Of a DNA stretch of 64,000 nt, positions 38,116 through 51,651 are shown in pieces. A model generated the notes under the pieces. It worked only from the letters and a program-made list of their open reading frames with translations. It had not been told where the DNA came from and searched no databases. The DNA lies in contig CM038919.1 of NCBI GenBank assembly GCA_021904315.1, positions 15,679,666 through 15,743,665 on the forward strand. Reading direction: 5' to 3'. Source of the DNA: Sphagnum magellanicum. Lineage: Eukaryota > Streptophyta > Sphagnopsida > Sphagnales > Sphagnaceae. A program made the position numbers and the translations under genes. Every line of letters starts with the position of its first letter. Position 1 is the stretch's first letter.

Positions 38116-40978
38116 GTAAGGACCAGTGATGGACGGTTCTTTTGATTTTGTTGATAAATAGTTGGTTCCAAGTTTTTGTACTTTTAGAACTGTTGACAAA
38201 AGAAGCTCCAGTTTTTTTAAACCTTCAAAGATCTCGTGAGATTTGCCTGAAAGAACTGACGGTTTAGGATAAGTTGCATTTCTGTCTGGTTCTTTGATGT
38301 TTTTTGAGAACCCTGGTTGGGGGTCAAAACTAGTTCAATGCCTTTTAAGACCTCTGGTTAAGGGTCAGAACCGATTCATTGATTTTGAAAACCAATTTGT
38401 CCCAAGTAAACATATATTGTGTCTTTACACGTTGATTCTAGGTCAAAAAAATTGAGAACCTCCCAACACTGATGCCCTGCTTTAATGCCTTGGGTGAACC
38501 ATGGTTGAACCCCAAATTTCTTTTGGGTTTCTTCTAACATTATGAATCTCTCAAGTTAAATCACGGTGGGTACCTGCCAGATATCACTGGGTATTAGGGG
38601 AAACTTTTGAAAAAGCCTGTCGACTTTTTACACTTTGTAGCGCATCCCCTAGATACACTAGAAAATTCCAGGTAGGGTTTTATTTACCAAAGTACATAGG
38701 GGCTGGTTCACGCTGGCCCTGATTTAATCTAGTGATGAGACATTTATGATGTTTAGAAACAACCAAAATAATTTTCATGGTTCTCCCATAGTACCTGTGA
38801 AGGAGCTGGTTCACCCAAGGCCTCAAGCATTAAGCTAGGAGCTTCATTAAAACTCTAGACAAGGAATCCTGTGAACATAACCTAACCCCACCCCCCCAAA
38901 CTACAGCTCACCTTTTTATCCATCATCCAATCATCTTCAAACGCTAGCTGATCTTTCGTAAGCTGGACCTACATTTGAATCCCAAGTTTCCTAGGCTACA
39001 ATTCCCTCAGTGGATTCCCTCAAAAGTACGATTCACCATCCTCATCCTCCACCTAACCCCATGCAACCTCAATCCAATTTACCAGTAAAGATGCCCTGTA
39101 AGTCATGATGTACAGCTTAATAAACTTCCAAATATTTTTTAACATTTTTCTTTACTGTATCAAGAGTCACAAGTGACGACCACATCACGAGTGAGTTACT
39201 AGTTGCTTGACTCTATTCCATAACTGAACTCTGCTGATAAGTGTGGGTACCTTTACATCAACATCATAAATGCACTTTATAGATGCCCGTCTTAATTGGA
39301 TACTCGCTTATTATGGGATCAATGTGCAACTTTGGCACGCAAAAATCAATTGACAGTTTTGGATATGGTTGTCTATATCTCTAGAGTTGCAACTTGGAAC
39401 ATGTAGTTCTGTGGTTCAGGTCTGGTTAAATCTGTGAACTCTCTGACATCTTTTGTCATTTCTGATCTGATTACCCATCTGAGAGATTTACCCAGGTTTT
39501 GTGGCAGAATCCAACAGGAGAAGTTGTCTCTATACTCTAAATAATAAGCTTGAGAACTGAAAGGCACACTTCTGATATCCACAAAATGCGCCTAATAAGT
39601 TTTGGCGTTCTGTTTTGATAACTCTCTGCAGGCTGGAGTGAACCAGCATCCACCAGCACACCATCCAGAACAAATAATATATGGACCTAAAACACTTGTT
39701 CTTTATATTCCAGTCCCATAGACAACCACATTGGTTATCAATGTTCTAGTCTAACCATCCGCATGTATCTACTTGGTTATTTAGTTTGGACCCGGGTATC
39801 AAGCTGGTTATTATTAAGCCAATTAATAACCTACACACCAGTTATTTGACTTGATGATACAGGAAGGTTATCAATCTTTAAACACTACTACAAAAAAAAA
39901 AGGAAAATTTTTATTTATTTACAAACTGTCTAATCAACTGGTTTTTGATAACCTATCTGGCAAGTTATTGAAAAAACTAGTAAACCAGCCAACACTGATA
40001 TCTACTATCTACCTATCCAGTATGCATCAAGTATCTTATCCACTGACCTACATATTTAGTAACCACTTGCATCGCCTTCCTTTTTACCTTTGATACCTTA
40101 GGTCCACTTACGAAGCTGGTCACCTAGGTAATGTAAGGTGGAAGTAAGATGGTTAACAAGACAGGTTCCCAAGGTGAAACCTCGGTTACTCAGGTGTGGT
40201 TCATGGACAACTGAATTATAACAGGTTTCCACTATTGGGTGCTGGCCCCTGGGTTACATAATCCTCTTTTGCAATAATTAGATATCCTAGCTTGAAAGGT
40301 AGTGATTTGTCAATGTCATAAACATGCAGACCTAACCACAGTAACTGACAAAGCATTAGCATGACCTGGATTGCTTTAACATGATGATAGTATGGACATA
40401 TTGTGTAACTAGGATTAATGTAAGCAATGTTATTGTTGTTTACAGGGTAGTACTGGAGATAACTCTGAAGTGTTTGTTGATAGTCTGGTAAGCAAACAGA
40501 TGACTTCATAATATAGGATTTGCATTTTCAGATTGTGAATTGTTGTGAGAAATAAATTGGAATTGTATGGGTTCCAGTTGTAGACATAAACAGAACTGGG
40601 AAGGTCTGGCTTTTCAACAAAATAAATTCTGATTCTAGTTCTAAAAATCAGTCTCAGTCAAAATCTGGTTATTACTAGCAGGGACTGTAAATCAATGATT
40701 AATGACTAGTTAATTCCTGGTTAATCACCAGTTCCAATCACTCTTTTTTTATCCAAATGTATTTTGGTTTTGGGGTTCCAATTCCAGTTTCACATATAAA
40801 TGTAATTGGGAATATGGTTCTGGGTCCAGTTCTTCAAAACTATAAATTTTGGTTCCAATTTCAGTGCCAGTTTGGATCAGTTCTTACTACCTGGAACTAG
40901 AACCAGCAAATCCTACTCCCCAAAGTGAGTACCCTCTAAACAGCGGTTTCAACATAATAACACATTTGGAAAGACATA

Positions 40979-41042
40979 GGTTAGCTAAGGAACTAGAACC
41001 CAACACAAATGGTTAGCTAAGGAACTAGAACCCAGCATAAAG
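40979..41042. repeat. 32-bp tandem duplication
   Basis: GGTTAGCTAAGGAACTAGAA is repeated with a 32-bp period. It sits at the left edge of a block that has a diverged relative at 31.63 kb. Confidence 0.8.
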
Positions 41043-44000
41043 CTTTTTCTGATCACTTATCATCTTCCTTCATCGTGCATCGGTGCGTGTTGGTTCACTC
41101 CAGTGGTTGGTCCTAGGGAGTGGATATCTACAAGACTTTTGATCAAGCAGTAACTTGAAACTGGTAGAACATAAGTAATGATATGCTCTCTAACTGTTTG
41201 CTAACAAGTGCTTTCTAATCTCTAACTCGTTTGCTCCCACCTGACAGCATTAAATGAAATCATCTATTATGTATTCAGGGGCTCAGAAATCAGCTACCAG
41301 CCAGGTAGTGACCAGTTGCAAACTTTGTTTGCTGTTGAGAAAAGTGGTCAATTTCAGTTTTTTGTGGCTGAGAACTGTAGCTCCCCGATCACTTTGCACG
41401 TGAATGGGTTTCATCACTTGTGTACCAGAAAGTTTTTAATCACTCAGTACTTTGCATGTATGAAATTATTTCACAGAATGGCCAAAGACTTTGGTGTCTG
41501 TGAAAACTTCAGAGCTTTTTGGATCTGCCCACAAAACTATCCCTCAAGCAGGAAAATTTGGCTTGCTCCAATCATACTGAATAATTTGTTCTCTTTCTTT
41601 CTGGGGGTAAAAAAAAAGCAGTAGCATCCACCAAAATTACCTAACGCATGAAGAGAACACAAGGAAAGTTTAACCTGTAGAAGTAGTGAAAGTGATGGCA
41701 AGCATAAACGCTTGGCAAAGGAAAAGCTATGACTAGTGGTGACCCAGGCCACCAAATATGGGCACGACTTGAAGTGAGTTTATTTTGATGGTATTCACTC
41801 TTTCCCTCGGGTTGGATCTTCCCTCAGGTTTCGCCATGTTCTTTGCCTCTTTGCAATGAGTGTTTTTTCTGTTTGTGTCTATATATGCATATATATTATA
41901 TGGACATGGGCACTGCAAAGAAAATTTTGGGTGACAAGTGCCTGCTCAGAGGGCATGATATCATCTGCCTGTGTGCCAGGAAAACAATTAGCATCATTGA
42001 TCAGTTTGTCTACAAGCAAATTGGATGGTAGGAAAGAAAAAAAGCAGGGTTGGTAAGTTGTGAATCGTGAGCTGTCCCTGAGCTGTCAAAGATGTAAATG
42101 AAACGATCAGTAAAGCACTCTCAGGTTTTTTTCCTTCTGTATTTGATAGAACTTTCCTGCATGGAATATGTTCTGTCATTTGAACAGACCTTCCACCATT
42201 CAAATACAAAGCCTTTCATACTTTGTGCTGAGGAATGCCTGCTTCTCTTGGCCTTCCTTAATTTTTGGACCTATGCCCTCCTTCTTGTAACCCCCAGATA
42301 CGTGAAGGACCTCTAATGCAGGCAAAAGACGTCATTCCACCATTCATAAAAAAACATTGTGTACTTTAGACTGTGAAGGCCAGCACCTTGGGGCTGCCCT
42401 TCATTTTTTGGGGCTATTCCCTGAAGCTTGTGATCCTCAAATTAGGGAGGACGTTGGGCCACAGCTTTCCCTTCCGTAGAGAGGTGAAAATAGGGCATTT
42501 GGCAGGTAATAGGGAATAGATTTTTAATCCTTGAATAAATAAAAATCATGTAACACATATTTTCTAAATCTAGATGCATACATTGGATTCGCATGCTTAT
42601 CCTATTGTCTTCATTGGTTTCCTACATTTTCACAAGTGTTAACCTTTTTGAATTTGATAGGTGTTAACCTTTGTTTACAAAAGGTTTCAACCAGTGTTAA
42701 CTGGCTCTGTCTTTTGAAGAGACATTGCAGTTCCAATTTATTCTTTTTTTAAAATTAAAAATATGGGTAGTTCCAGTACTGATCTTGAACAGAAGGCAAA
42801 ACATGCCAAAACCTCTATATCAGCTTTTGTTTGTTTTCTGTAAATATGATGGTTCTCAAGTATTAGCTGTTTCCCTTTTCTAAGGGTAGGCAGTTCAGGT
42901 TCTGGTTTGGGTCTAAGGTTATTGATTAAAATTTTTTTAAAAAAAAGATGTTGATAGTCTTAAAAATGCATGACAACTTATGGAGTTTTTTCTTTTTGTG
43001 TGTGCATGTGTGTAATCAAAAAGGAAAGCAGAAAGAAAAATTGGGAGGAAAGAGAGAAGTGGACAGAAGAAAGGGTTATATCTAACGATTCTTGAGAAAA
43101 CTTGTTCTTGCATGTTCCTAGTGGGATCACTTAGAAGACCAAAAAATATGCGGTTACACCTAATGGTTATTTAGTTTGCAGAACCTTGACATGTTAAAAA
43201 ACAATTGGTCTTTCATTACACATTTGCAAGGATTTCTAAAATCAAATTGCTATCCTTTTAAGTTACTTAATGCTAGATGAAGATTGCTTGCTCTTGTCTC
43301 AAGAACCCTGAAAAACCCAATTAATGCCTTCTTGAGCCTACTTGGTAAAGAACTAGCCATGAAGATTTGCATGCCAAACCAATTGTCAAAAAAATTCACC
43401 AGATTTATCAATTGGTGATTATTTCATTTTCAAAGTTCTCTGAACAAATGATCTCTAGCGGTTCCTTACCATGCTGGTTTTGGCAAATGTTCACCTCTGA
43501 TGGATAAATGAATATATGGATATATATAACCACCAGGGTCTGTTCCTATTTCTAATAACGGCTAAATATTGATTTTAAAAATATTTCTATTTTCTAAAAC
43601 AAACAGGGCCAGTAGCAAGTCTGGTTTTTCAAACAAAAAATGTTGGTTTTTCAAATCTAGGTCCAAGCTAGCTTCTTGAAACCTAACTATTTCAACTTGT
43701 TCTTGTTTCATGAAAGAACCAGCAGGGTATTTGAATTTTTTTTCAAATTGCAATTATATATCAGAATAAGATATTTGATTTTATGAGAATCACCCTTATA
43801 TCCAGTGGAGGTTTGGTAGAATTTATAATCGCTGTCGATCAACATTGGTGAGATTCAACAATCTTTGGGCAACCTTGGATCTTTTACACAACTTGTGGTT
43901 ATGTGCTTGTAGGGGATGTAGAATTGTCTTTCACATGGGTAATTTTCACACGAAGGAAATGGGTGGTTTCTACACAAGTAATTCAATAGTCTTACAAGCA

Positions 44001-45878
44001 TGGGTATTTCCAAATTTGACAGGAATTTCTTAGATGCTAGCATTTTTTCTCAAATTATTTTTCACTTCTACATGTTCAAGGTTTGTCTTAGAATTTCCAT
44101 CAATTTACTTGAAGTTGGTAAGTTATTCTCCTTGCAAGGAGGTTGCATCACATTTCTTCCTTTTGCATTCTTTAATATATGGACATTTTTGCCATTTCAT
44201 CAACAAGTAGTGAACCACATCATGTCATTTCATATCTACAAAATATTGTGCCATGTATTTGCTAACAAATGCCAAGGTAAAATTAGCTCACATAGATGCA
44301 AATATTAGCTAACACTTTGTGAGCCAAATAATTGACAAAAGATTTCAAGTGCATTCATAGTAGGAAAGTAAATCAATAAAAAAGAGCTAGTCAAAGTTAG
44401 TTTTCCTTTCTTTTTGCTAGATACAAATATTGCCAAACACCAGGGAAGCCCAAGGAGAAGCATCTTTGTGTATACATATTTCACATGTTGGGTGTTTATA
44501 AGATTAGACATATTTGATTTATCATATACATATGCAAGCAATAGGCAAGCAATGACCATTTTCCTTGTCCCTTTCCAAAAAGAATTGATTTTTATAGTTT
44601 TACTTTCTTGCAATCATGTTGCAATCTAAACCTAGAGATTTATTTTTTGTTGTAAAAAAAATTGTACAATTGGGTGCACCCATTAGAAACCACCTCAACG
44701 AATGGTAAAACTTGTAAAAAGTGATCAAATAATATTTTTGGCACCTTTTTAATTTTATTTATTTATTTTCATGTTTATCCATTGCATGTCAAAGTATATG
44801 ATTTTAAGTTTTCATTGAAATTTAAAAAATGAAAATTGTTGCAATTTTGTATTCTTATTGTCATGGCCCATTTTTAGAATCATGTTCTCAAACTTTAGAA
44901 AATCATAATTAAATTATACCTACTAAATTTAAAAAACACTCAATACTTAATTGAAAATTCATATAAAATATCATTTGAACTACATTTGAAAATTATACAT
45001 ATTTATCAAAAAAACCAAAACTTGTTTTTAAAATGTTCATAACCAAAATTACATTCCTTGTGATAGCACCCAATCATACTTGCCCACCTAACCCACCCCT
45101 AAAGTTTGCTTCATAAAATTTTCATTCAAATGAACTCTTCCAACTTGTGTAAAAACTTAAGTACATTTTGAGATGATGCTCAGGTTTATGAAATGGATTC
45201 TAAACAATTTCTAAACACCCATTTTATAATCTTGAAATCTTGATGATGGTGAAATTTTAGAGAAATGCATGGGAAAAGAAAGTGGAATACAATGATGAAG
45301 ACTTGCGAGCTTAATTTTAACAAAGAAAGTAAACAATGACCTTAACAAAACCTTCTTTTTGTTAGGGGAATGACAAACATAAAAACTCTCACCTTGTTTA
45401 AGTTGTTTGTGAAAGGCGTTTGTGAAAGGCATTGAATCAATACTAGTTATAATTTTCTTGTTGAAGTTTTAACGATGCATAAATCTAAGCATGCTTATTA
45501 TAATCTAGGATTCCATGATCTCATGAAAAAAATTTATTGAATCCCCTCCAAACTTCAATTAAAATATTTTGAGGAAAATAAATATTCTAGAAACCAAAAT
45601 ATCTTTGCCGTTGTCATATTAGCGTAAGGAAGTAGTTTAGAAAATGCATTACACAATTAAATAGTATTTTTCATGTTATTATGTTTGAAATGGCTAATAT
45701 AAATCTAAACTTGAATCTCAAGTTGCCACATTATTTTCCTTTGTTTTCTACCACAAATGTCTTGTGAAAATTCTACCATTGATTCAAAGCTAAATGATGA
45801 GCAAAAATCAAACTTTGGAATTCTCCATTTTGTGTGGACAATTGAGATTATAATAGTTGATACAAGCTAGCATGTCAT

Positions 45879-46252
45879 TATTGTAAGTAGTAACAATTAA
45901 TTTAATTCAATCAGTGTATCAAAGACTTGTATCCAAGGTCTTAGGTATCAAAGCATACAAAGGTTCATTTGCAAAGGCACATTGTTAGTTTAAATCTCTT
46001 GTGAATGTCAATGTTACAAATGGAGTATTGAACTTGGCATAAGTTTTCATTAACAACTCTACCAATATGAATATTTTTGTTGTGATTAGTAGTACTTAAC
46101 ATATAACCCAAAAAAACAATATTTCTCTACCTTCTTTTCTTTTCTTGCATGGAATAATTGTCATTGAATTGTATCATATTGTTGAAGCATTCAATAAAGT
46201 ACTTTCATGTTTTAAAAAAAAAATCTCAACATGTATGGCAAAAATTTCTACA
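45879..46252 (+). repeat. 5' LTR of the old Copia element
   Basis: About 374 bp, starting near TATTGTAAGTA and ending ATTTCTACA. Aligns along its length with 48980-49411 through shared blocks such as GCACATTGTTAGTTTAAA, GAACTTGGCATAAGTTTT and AATAAAGTACTTTC-like text. Confidence 0.75.
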
Positions 46253-48979
46253 AGTCATGAGCCCACACAAAATGTTTATAGATTTTGAATCAAAAGATAG
46301 ATTCCAAATTGTTTAGTGCAAGGGAATTTAATTAAAAGAGATTCTTTGCCTAAATAATCCTTAGAAACATAGATTACTTGCATCTTGAAGGTTATTCAAA
46401 ATGCACATAAAATTATGCAAATGTTCAAATTGAAGGTGATAATAGTTCAAGATGCATCAAAAAACTCAATGGAACAAACTTTTAGATCTAAAAGTTCTAG
46501 ATGACAATAATCTTTTGTGCAAAAGAACTAATGAAGATAACAAAAGGAACTCAAACTCGTGAAGAACTTGATGCAAGAGAATGGAAGAAACATGATAACA
46601 CAACCATAATGCCAATTTGTTCAACAATTGATGAAAAACCCATGAATGTTGCTTTTGCTAAACTAATTGAAACAACATACCAACCTCAAGAAACATAAAC
46701 TTATGTGGAGCTGCTAATTGGTTTACAACAAGGGGAAAAAAAAAGAGCTTGCCATGAAGGATAAATACAAGTCCTTTTTCCATAAACACACCTCAACCCT
46801 AATGAATCTTTTGCTTGTGAAAAAAAATGTGTTATGCAAGTGGGTGTTTCGTTTAAAGACCAATGTGAATGGTGAAATTGGAAAATATAAGGCAAGAGTG
46901 GTGGCAAAGGGATATTCACAACAATCTAGCATAATTTATGATTATCTTGAGAAATATAACTCCATCAAAACAAAATTAGGAATCAATGTAGTTGAAGACC
47001 TTGACATACACTAGTTTGACATCAAGATTGGCTACCTATATGTAAACCTTAAAAAAATCTACATGTGACAACTAAAGGGTTTAATGTCCAAAGGTCAAGA
47101 GGATTAAGGTGTGTTTGTTGTTAAAGAACTTATATGGCTTGAAGTAGGAAGGTAAAAAATGGAGTTCAAGAAGTTCAACAACTTTTTGGTTTCACATGAT
47201 TTGTAGCCAAAACATGCAAATCCATGTTTATGTCAATAGTTGATTACCATCATTTTTGTTGATGATGGGCTAGTGTGTAGGAAGAACAAGCAAGGTAAAG
47301 GAAGGATTTGAAGCAACCACAAACAATGTTGATGTGTATGGGTGAAAACACACTAAAGTCTACGCACTATTAGGTATAAAAAAAATTCCAATGTTAAAAG
47401 TAATTATAATATTATAATATTTTTGGTGACATATAATTTTAAGCAAACATTTTAAATTGTTCCATCCCAATCCAACGGTCAAAATGTAAACAAATGGTCA
47501 AGATGTAATTTTGATTCAATGATCAAGATTTTAAATGGTTGTACAAATATAGTACATATGATATACATCACATATAATCTAAAGTTGTTTTGTGACACTA
47601 GGACAAGCGCATTTTCATTCCATTGTCATCTTAAATGAAAAAACACAATTCCCCCCTAATATATGTGTATTTACACTTCAAGGTGGTATATATATATAAT
47701 GTTTTCATGGCTTATGGATAGAAAAAAAGAAACATTCAATGAAAATTTGAAGAATTTATAAATATCAATGGAGTTTGTTAATTTGTATCAATATCATTGG
47801 TCACCAAAAATTTCACACAAAAAATCACTTACAACCCCACTTTTTAAACATAGTTCTAATTTTTCATATTTTGTAATGTGTGTTATTTTTTGAAAACATA
47901 TTCATCAATTAAATTATTTTTTCAAAAATCATTAGCCCAAGTTCCAAGCTAATTAAATCTCCTCATAATTCAAATTGTGAAACTTCATTTCAATGAATAA
48001 ATAAATAAATCCAATGCAATAAATCAATATTTGTGACCACCTTTTTTTGGGGATAGAAGAAGTTGTGGATCGGGCATGTGCCATATATATTAACAAGATC
48101 CTCAAACATTTTGGTTTTGCATATGCCACACCCAAGTAAGCACCCCTACTAACCCCAACATACATTTGGAGTTTTCTTTGACCATTAGGATAGAAAAAGA
48201 ACCTTTCTTTTGCCCTAAAGCAATGGGGCATCTCATGACTGCTTAACTTGAACCCAAGTTGGCATTTCTTCTAGAATAAGTGGCATGGGAAAATTCACAT
48301 CCAAGCAAATAGTAGTATCTATGACTTCATTGTTGTGAAAAGAATTTATAAGCATCTACAAAGGATAATTCACTAGGGGTTATGCTACCAAGCTAGAGCC
48401 ACCATTAAAATGTTTGAAACATATACAAAAGAGGATTTTGCAAGTGATTTTGTGGATCAAAATCATGAATGAATGTTGTAGTCTAAATGAATGGAAGATT
48501 GATCTTATGGGGAAGTCAAAAGTAGAGTGGGATTGTGAAATCAACCATTGAAGTGGAGTATGTGGCATCAACGGTAACCACTAGAAAGATGATTTGGATA
48601 AAGTAACTTTTGAAAGATTGAAGGTGTGTTCAACTTGTGCCTACAACACTTTTCAATGACAATCAAAATAACATCTAGTTGATTCACAACCTAGAGTTCT
48701 ACCAATGGATAAAACATATCAATGTTTAGTATCATTTGATCAAAATGCATCAAACTTCAAGTACTATCAATGTGCTCAATGTTAACACTATCAAACAAAT
48801 TGTAGACATGTTAACAAAAACATTACATGGAGATTTTTTTGCAAAGTTCCACAAGCTTCTTGGAGTTGTCGTTCTTCCTATAAATGGATATGTCATTTCA
48901 ATTCAAGAGCATTACATGTTCATGCATTGTTAGTTGCTACATGTCATAAAGTCAAATTGACCTACTTCATGGGTGGGAG

Positions 48980-49411
48980 TGTTGTAAGTACTAAATAATT
49001 AGTTTAGTTAAATCGATGTATCCAAGACATGGATCCAAGGTATTAGGTATTCAAGCACAGAAAGGTTAACATGCACATGCACATTGTTAGTTTAAACATC
49101 ATATGAAGTGTCATTGCTATAAGTGGAGCAAATTGAACTTGGCATAAGTTTTGATTAGTAATTTTGCTAATATGAGGATCTATGTTGTAACTAGTATTAC
49201 CTAATATATAGCCCATAAAAGCAATGTATCTTTGTGTCTTATTTTCTATAGCCCATAAGAATAGTGTATGTGATCTCCATCGTATTCTCCTTGCTTTTCT
49301 TGCATTACACAACTATCACCATTGTATCATTTTGTTGAAGCACTCCATAAAGTACTTTCGTGTTCTTTTGTTTGTTCTTTTGATCTCAGCATGTATGCCA
49401 AAATTTCTACA
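48980..49411 (+). repeat. 3' LTR of the old Copia element
   Basis: About 432 bp, starting TGTTGTAAGTA directly after a polypurine tract and ending ATTTCTACA. Longer than its partner, largely through a local duplication around ATAGCCCATAA (49210-49260). Confidence 0.75.
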
Positions 49412-50670
49412 TTCACATTAAAGGGGAATGTCTAATGATACATTGCATATGAGGTAACTACTAGGTTACTAGTTACTACTCTTAGGAGCTTTAGTGCAAT
49501 ATATGGATTGTGTCTTCTTCTTCCAAGACATGACAAAGAAGCTACAATCTCAAGTCTTAGGATCCTACTTTAATCATTTAATTTTTTATAGGGGATAGGG
49601 GATCATGGTGGAGGCAGAGAGTAACAACAGTGGTGATGGCAATGGTGTCTCAATAGCAGTTGTTCGGGTTGCAAAGTTGTAACACCTCAGCTATGCCCAC
49701 CACCTACGCACAAAAAAAAAAACTATGCAAGTCACTTTGCAAAAGGAGCACACACATGTTGGTAATTGCATGTGACAAGAGGTTAGTAAATTTCAAGGTT
49801 TTGGTGAAGAGCGAGGACGGTAGTTGCTTGAAAAGACAAATGAGGGGCATGGAGCCCGCCATCGCTATTGTGTTATTACAATGGTTGAACCCACCATTGT
49901 TGATGTTGCAGGAAAGTTTTTCTTTTGTTTGTTTGTATTTTTTTTAATTTTAAAAAAAATTGTTTAGTTTGGTTTCGTGTTTTTTTTTTTTTTTTCCTTT
50001 AAATTGTTTTAGGGCTTGCTTGGGTTTTTTGCATTCTATTGTTTTGGGTGTAGCTTTTTTTTTTTGTATGGCTCCCTTTTTGCATCCTCTGTCGATTTGA
50101 GATGCCCTCTGTTTGCAATGCTCTAACCTTTACACTTCAAGGGGCCTTTTGAGGCATGTCAAAAGTGTTCACCCTCATGCTAACCTCATCTCCCAAGCTA
50201 GCTAGGTTATTTTGTCTTTGCAAGTGTCCTCCCCTCTTATGTTACTCATTGGTTATATCCCCCTTGTATTTTGGGGTTAGATTTAGGCTTAGTCTAGTTT
50301 CATTTCGAGGTTGTTTGAAGCTCGTTTCTTGTGCCTTCTTTGCTTCATCAGATCCTTCGAGTCATCCAATACGAGGTCATGTAGGCTATTCGCCTACCCC
50401 TTGACCGAATTCCTTGAGATCTAATGGACGAATCAAGATGGTTCCGTCTTTCTTTGTTGCCACGTTGGTGTTTACATTATACTTGAAGAGGTCGTTCTAG
50501 TCAACAAAAGGTCTTTGCCCACCTTAGGAGGTTTATGGCAAGTGACTAGTCTTCTTTTCAAAAGGAGTCCTTTCATGCCTCATGTGCTTCCTGTTCCCAT
50601 TATCAAGTGGATGATTTTTCGACCATTCATCTTTGCTGATGTATAACATTGGGTAAAGCTGGAAACTATA
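49412..50670. other. Unassigned stretch with coding-like patches
   Basis: A patch at 49,600-49,920 and another at 50,150-50,670 (plus strand, for example DESRWFRLSLLPRWCLHY near 50.43 kb) look coding-like but match no family I can name. They may be 5' parts of the RT element that follows, separated from it by the LTR-like insertion at 50,676-51,651. Long T tracts occur near 49,980 and 50,060. Confidence 0.3.
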
Positions 50671-50675
50671 GTTGT

Positions 50676-51651
50676 TGACGCACTCCCAACTCCTTAAAGG
50701 ACTCAAATGTGAGCCCAAGTAGAAAACAACAGAAGAGGGAGGAATTGAAGCACGCTCCCTAGCTCACAACACTTTGAGGGGTAGAGGGGCATGTTAGAGC
50801 TCCAGGATGGGACTAGGAAGAGTTGACAAGCTTCACTCACTCACACGGGCCCGCACACAACCCACACAAAGTGGTTAGTGCATAGTTGGAGCACCCTTGG
50901 TGCTAGGACGAGCCACGAGCAACACAGACACACAAGATTCACCACAGCCCGGACTTGGGGGAAGCCACCACCTTCCCCCTTATAGTATACTTTTTGATTG
51001 GCCACGAAGCCTACATCCAAATGGCTTTTCTCTCCCAGGACTCCCGAGTGGGAGTCCTGAAATCCCGCCAATTGGGATTCCCGCGACTTTGGAGCCCCAT
51101 AACATTGCGAGCAGACCTCCAATTGAGGTGCGGTCTAAAGCAAAGTTGTAGTTCTCGTCAAGAGCTTTCCAATGGTATGTTGCACATTGTCTGAAAACAA
51201 ATAAATCGGGTCGATTCCCAACTGTTTCTAGTCGGGAGTCAAATTGGCAGTTTGACTCCTGGCCCTTCTTTTGGCCATAACTTGTGTTTCAGATGTCTGA
51301 ATGAGCAATGTGAGCCCATTTTAGACATCTACGTTTCAAGAGATTTCTAATGATATAAAGAACGTCACAATCAATTGAGTTTTGACCCCTCAAATCGCTC
51401 TCTAAAGTTTCGGGAGTCCACCGGGACTCCATCTCCCAAAGTGGGAGTTGCCTTGGGAGTGTGAGTGTTCACTCCCTCACATTCCCTCACACTTTCTTAC
51501 ACTCCCGGGAGTATGTGATGTGACTCCTCGGCTTCCTCTTGGCCCGCACCCTTGCAATGCCTTTGCTTTGACTCCCAAGCTTCCTTCCTTTTGGCTCGCA
51601 ACCTTGCAACCCCTTTGCCTTGGTCGCGAGCCCAAAGCTAAGGTTACGATA
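50676..51651 (-). mobile_element. LTR-like insertion (solo-LTR type), inverted copy
   Basis: A 976-bp block flanked by a perfect 5-bp GTTGT duplication (50671-50675 and 51652-51656). It is the reverse-complement relative of the insertion at 53491-55146: shared text includes the GGGGGAAGCCACCACCTTCC box near 50,960, the GACTCCCGA / GGGAGTC boxes and the terminal TGACGCACTCCC. TG-type ends, a 5-bp target duplication and lack of any coding domain suggest a solo LTR or a non-autonomous LTR element. The parent family is unknown. Confidence 0.7.

Larger units (their letters stand above)
37937..45878. other. Long intergenic stretch with dispersed and short tandem repeats
   Basis: No gene recognised. 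It contains a 22-bp tandem duplication (38072-38115), a 32-bp duplication (40979-41042) and blocks at 38,715-38,800, 40,162-40,256 and 41,010-41,110 that have diverged relatives at 30-35 kb. A lone CACTACTACAAAAAA end-like motif occurs at 39883 without a partner. Open frames at 41316-41624, 44000-44308 and 44305-44613 match nothing I know. Confidence 0.4.
45879..49411 (+). mobile_element. Old, shortened Ty1/Copia element
   Basis: Two related terminal repeats bracket about 2.7 kb of internal sequence. Copia pieces remain in correct order: a gag/linker-like segment near 46.5 kb, an RT segment near 46.83-46.93 kb (CKWVFRLKTNVNGE, KARVVAKGYSQ), and an RNase H tail near 48.8 kb (IVDMLTKTLHGDFFAKF). 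A polypurine tract abuts the right repeat (48971-48979). The interior is much shorter than a full Copia element and heavily decayed, with many breaks. Terminal repeats differ by roughly a quarter of sites plus indels, so it is far older than the 14.6 kb element. No clear target duplication survives. Confidence 0.82.

Noticed and set aside
39883-39902. CACTACTACAAAAA motif resembling a CACTA end.
   Set aside because: No partner end with matching 3-bp duplication was found nearby; probably a chance or orphan end.
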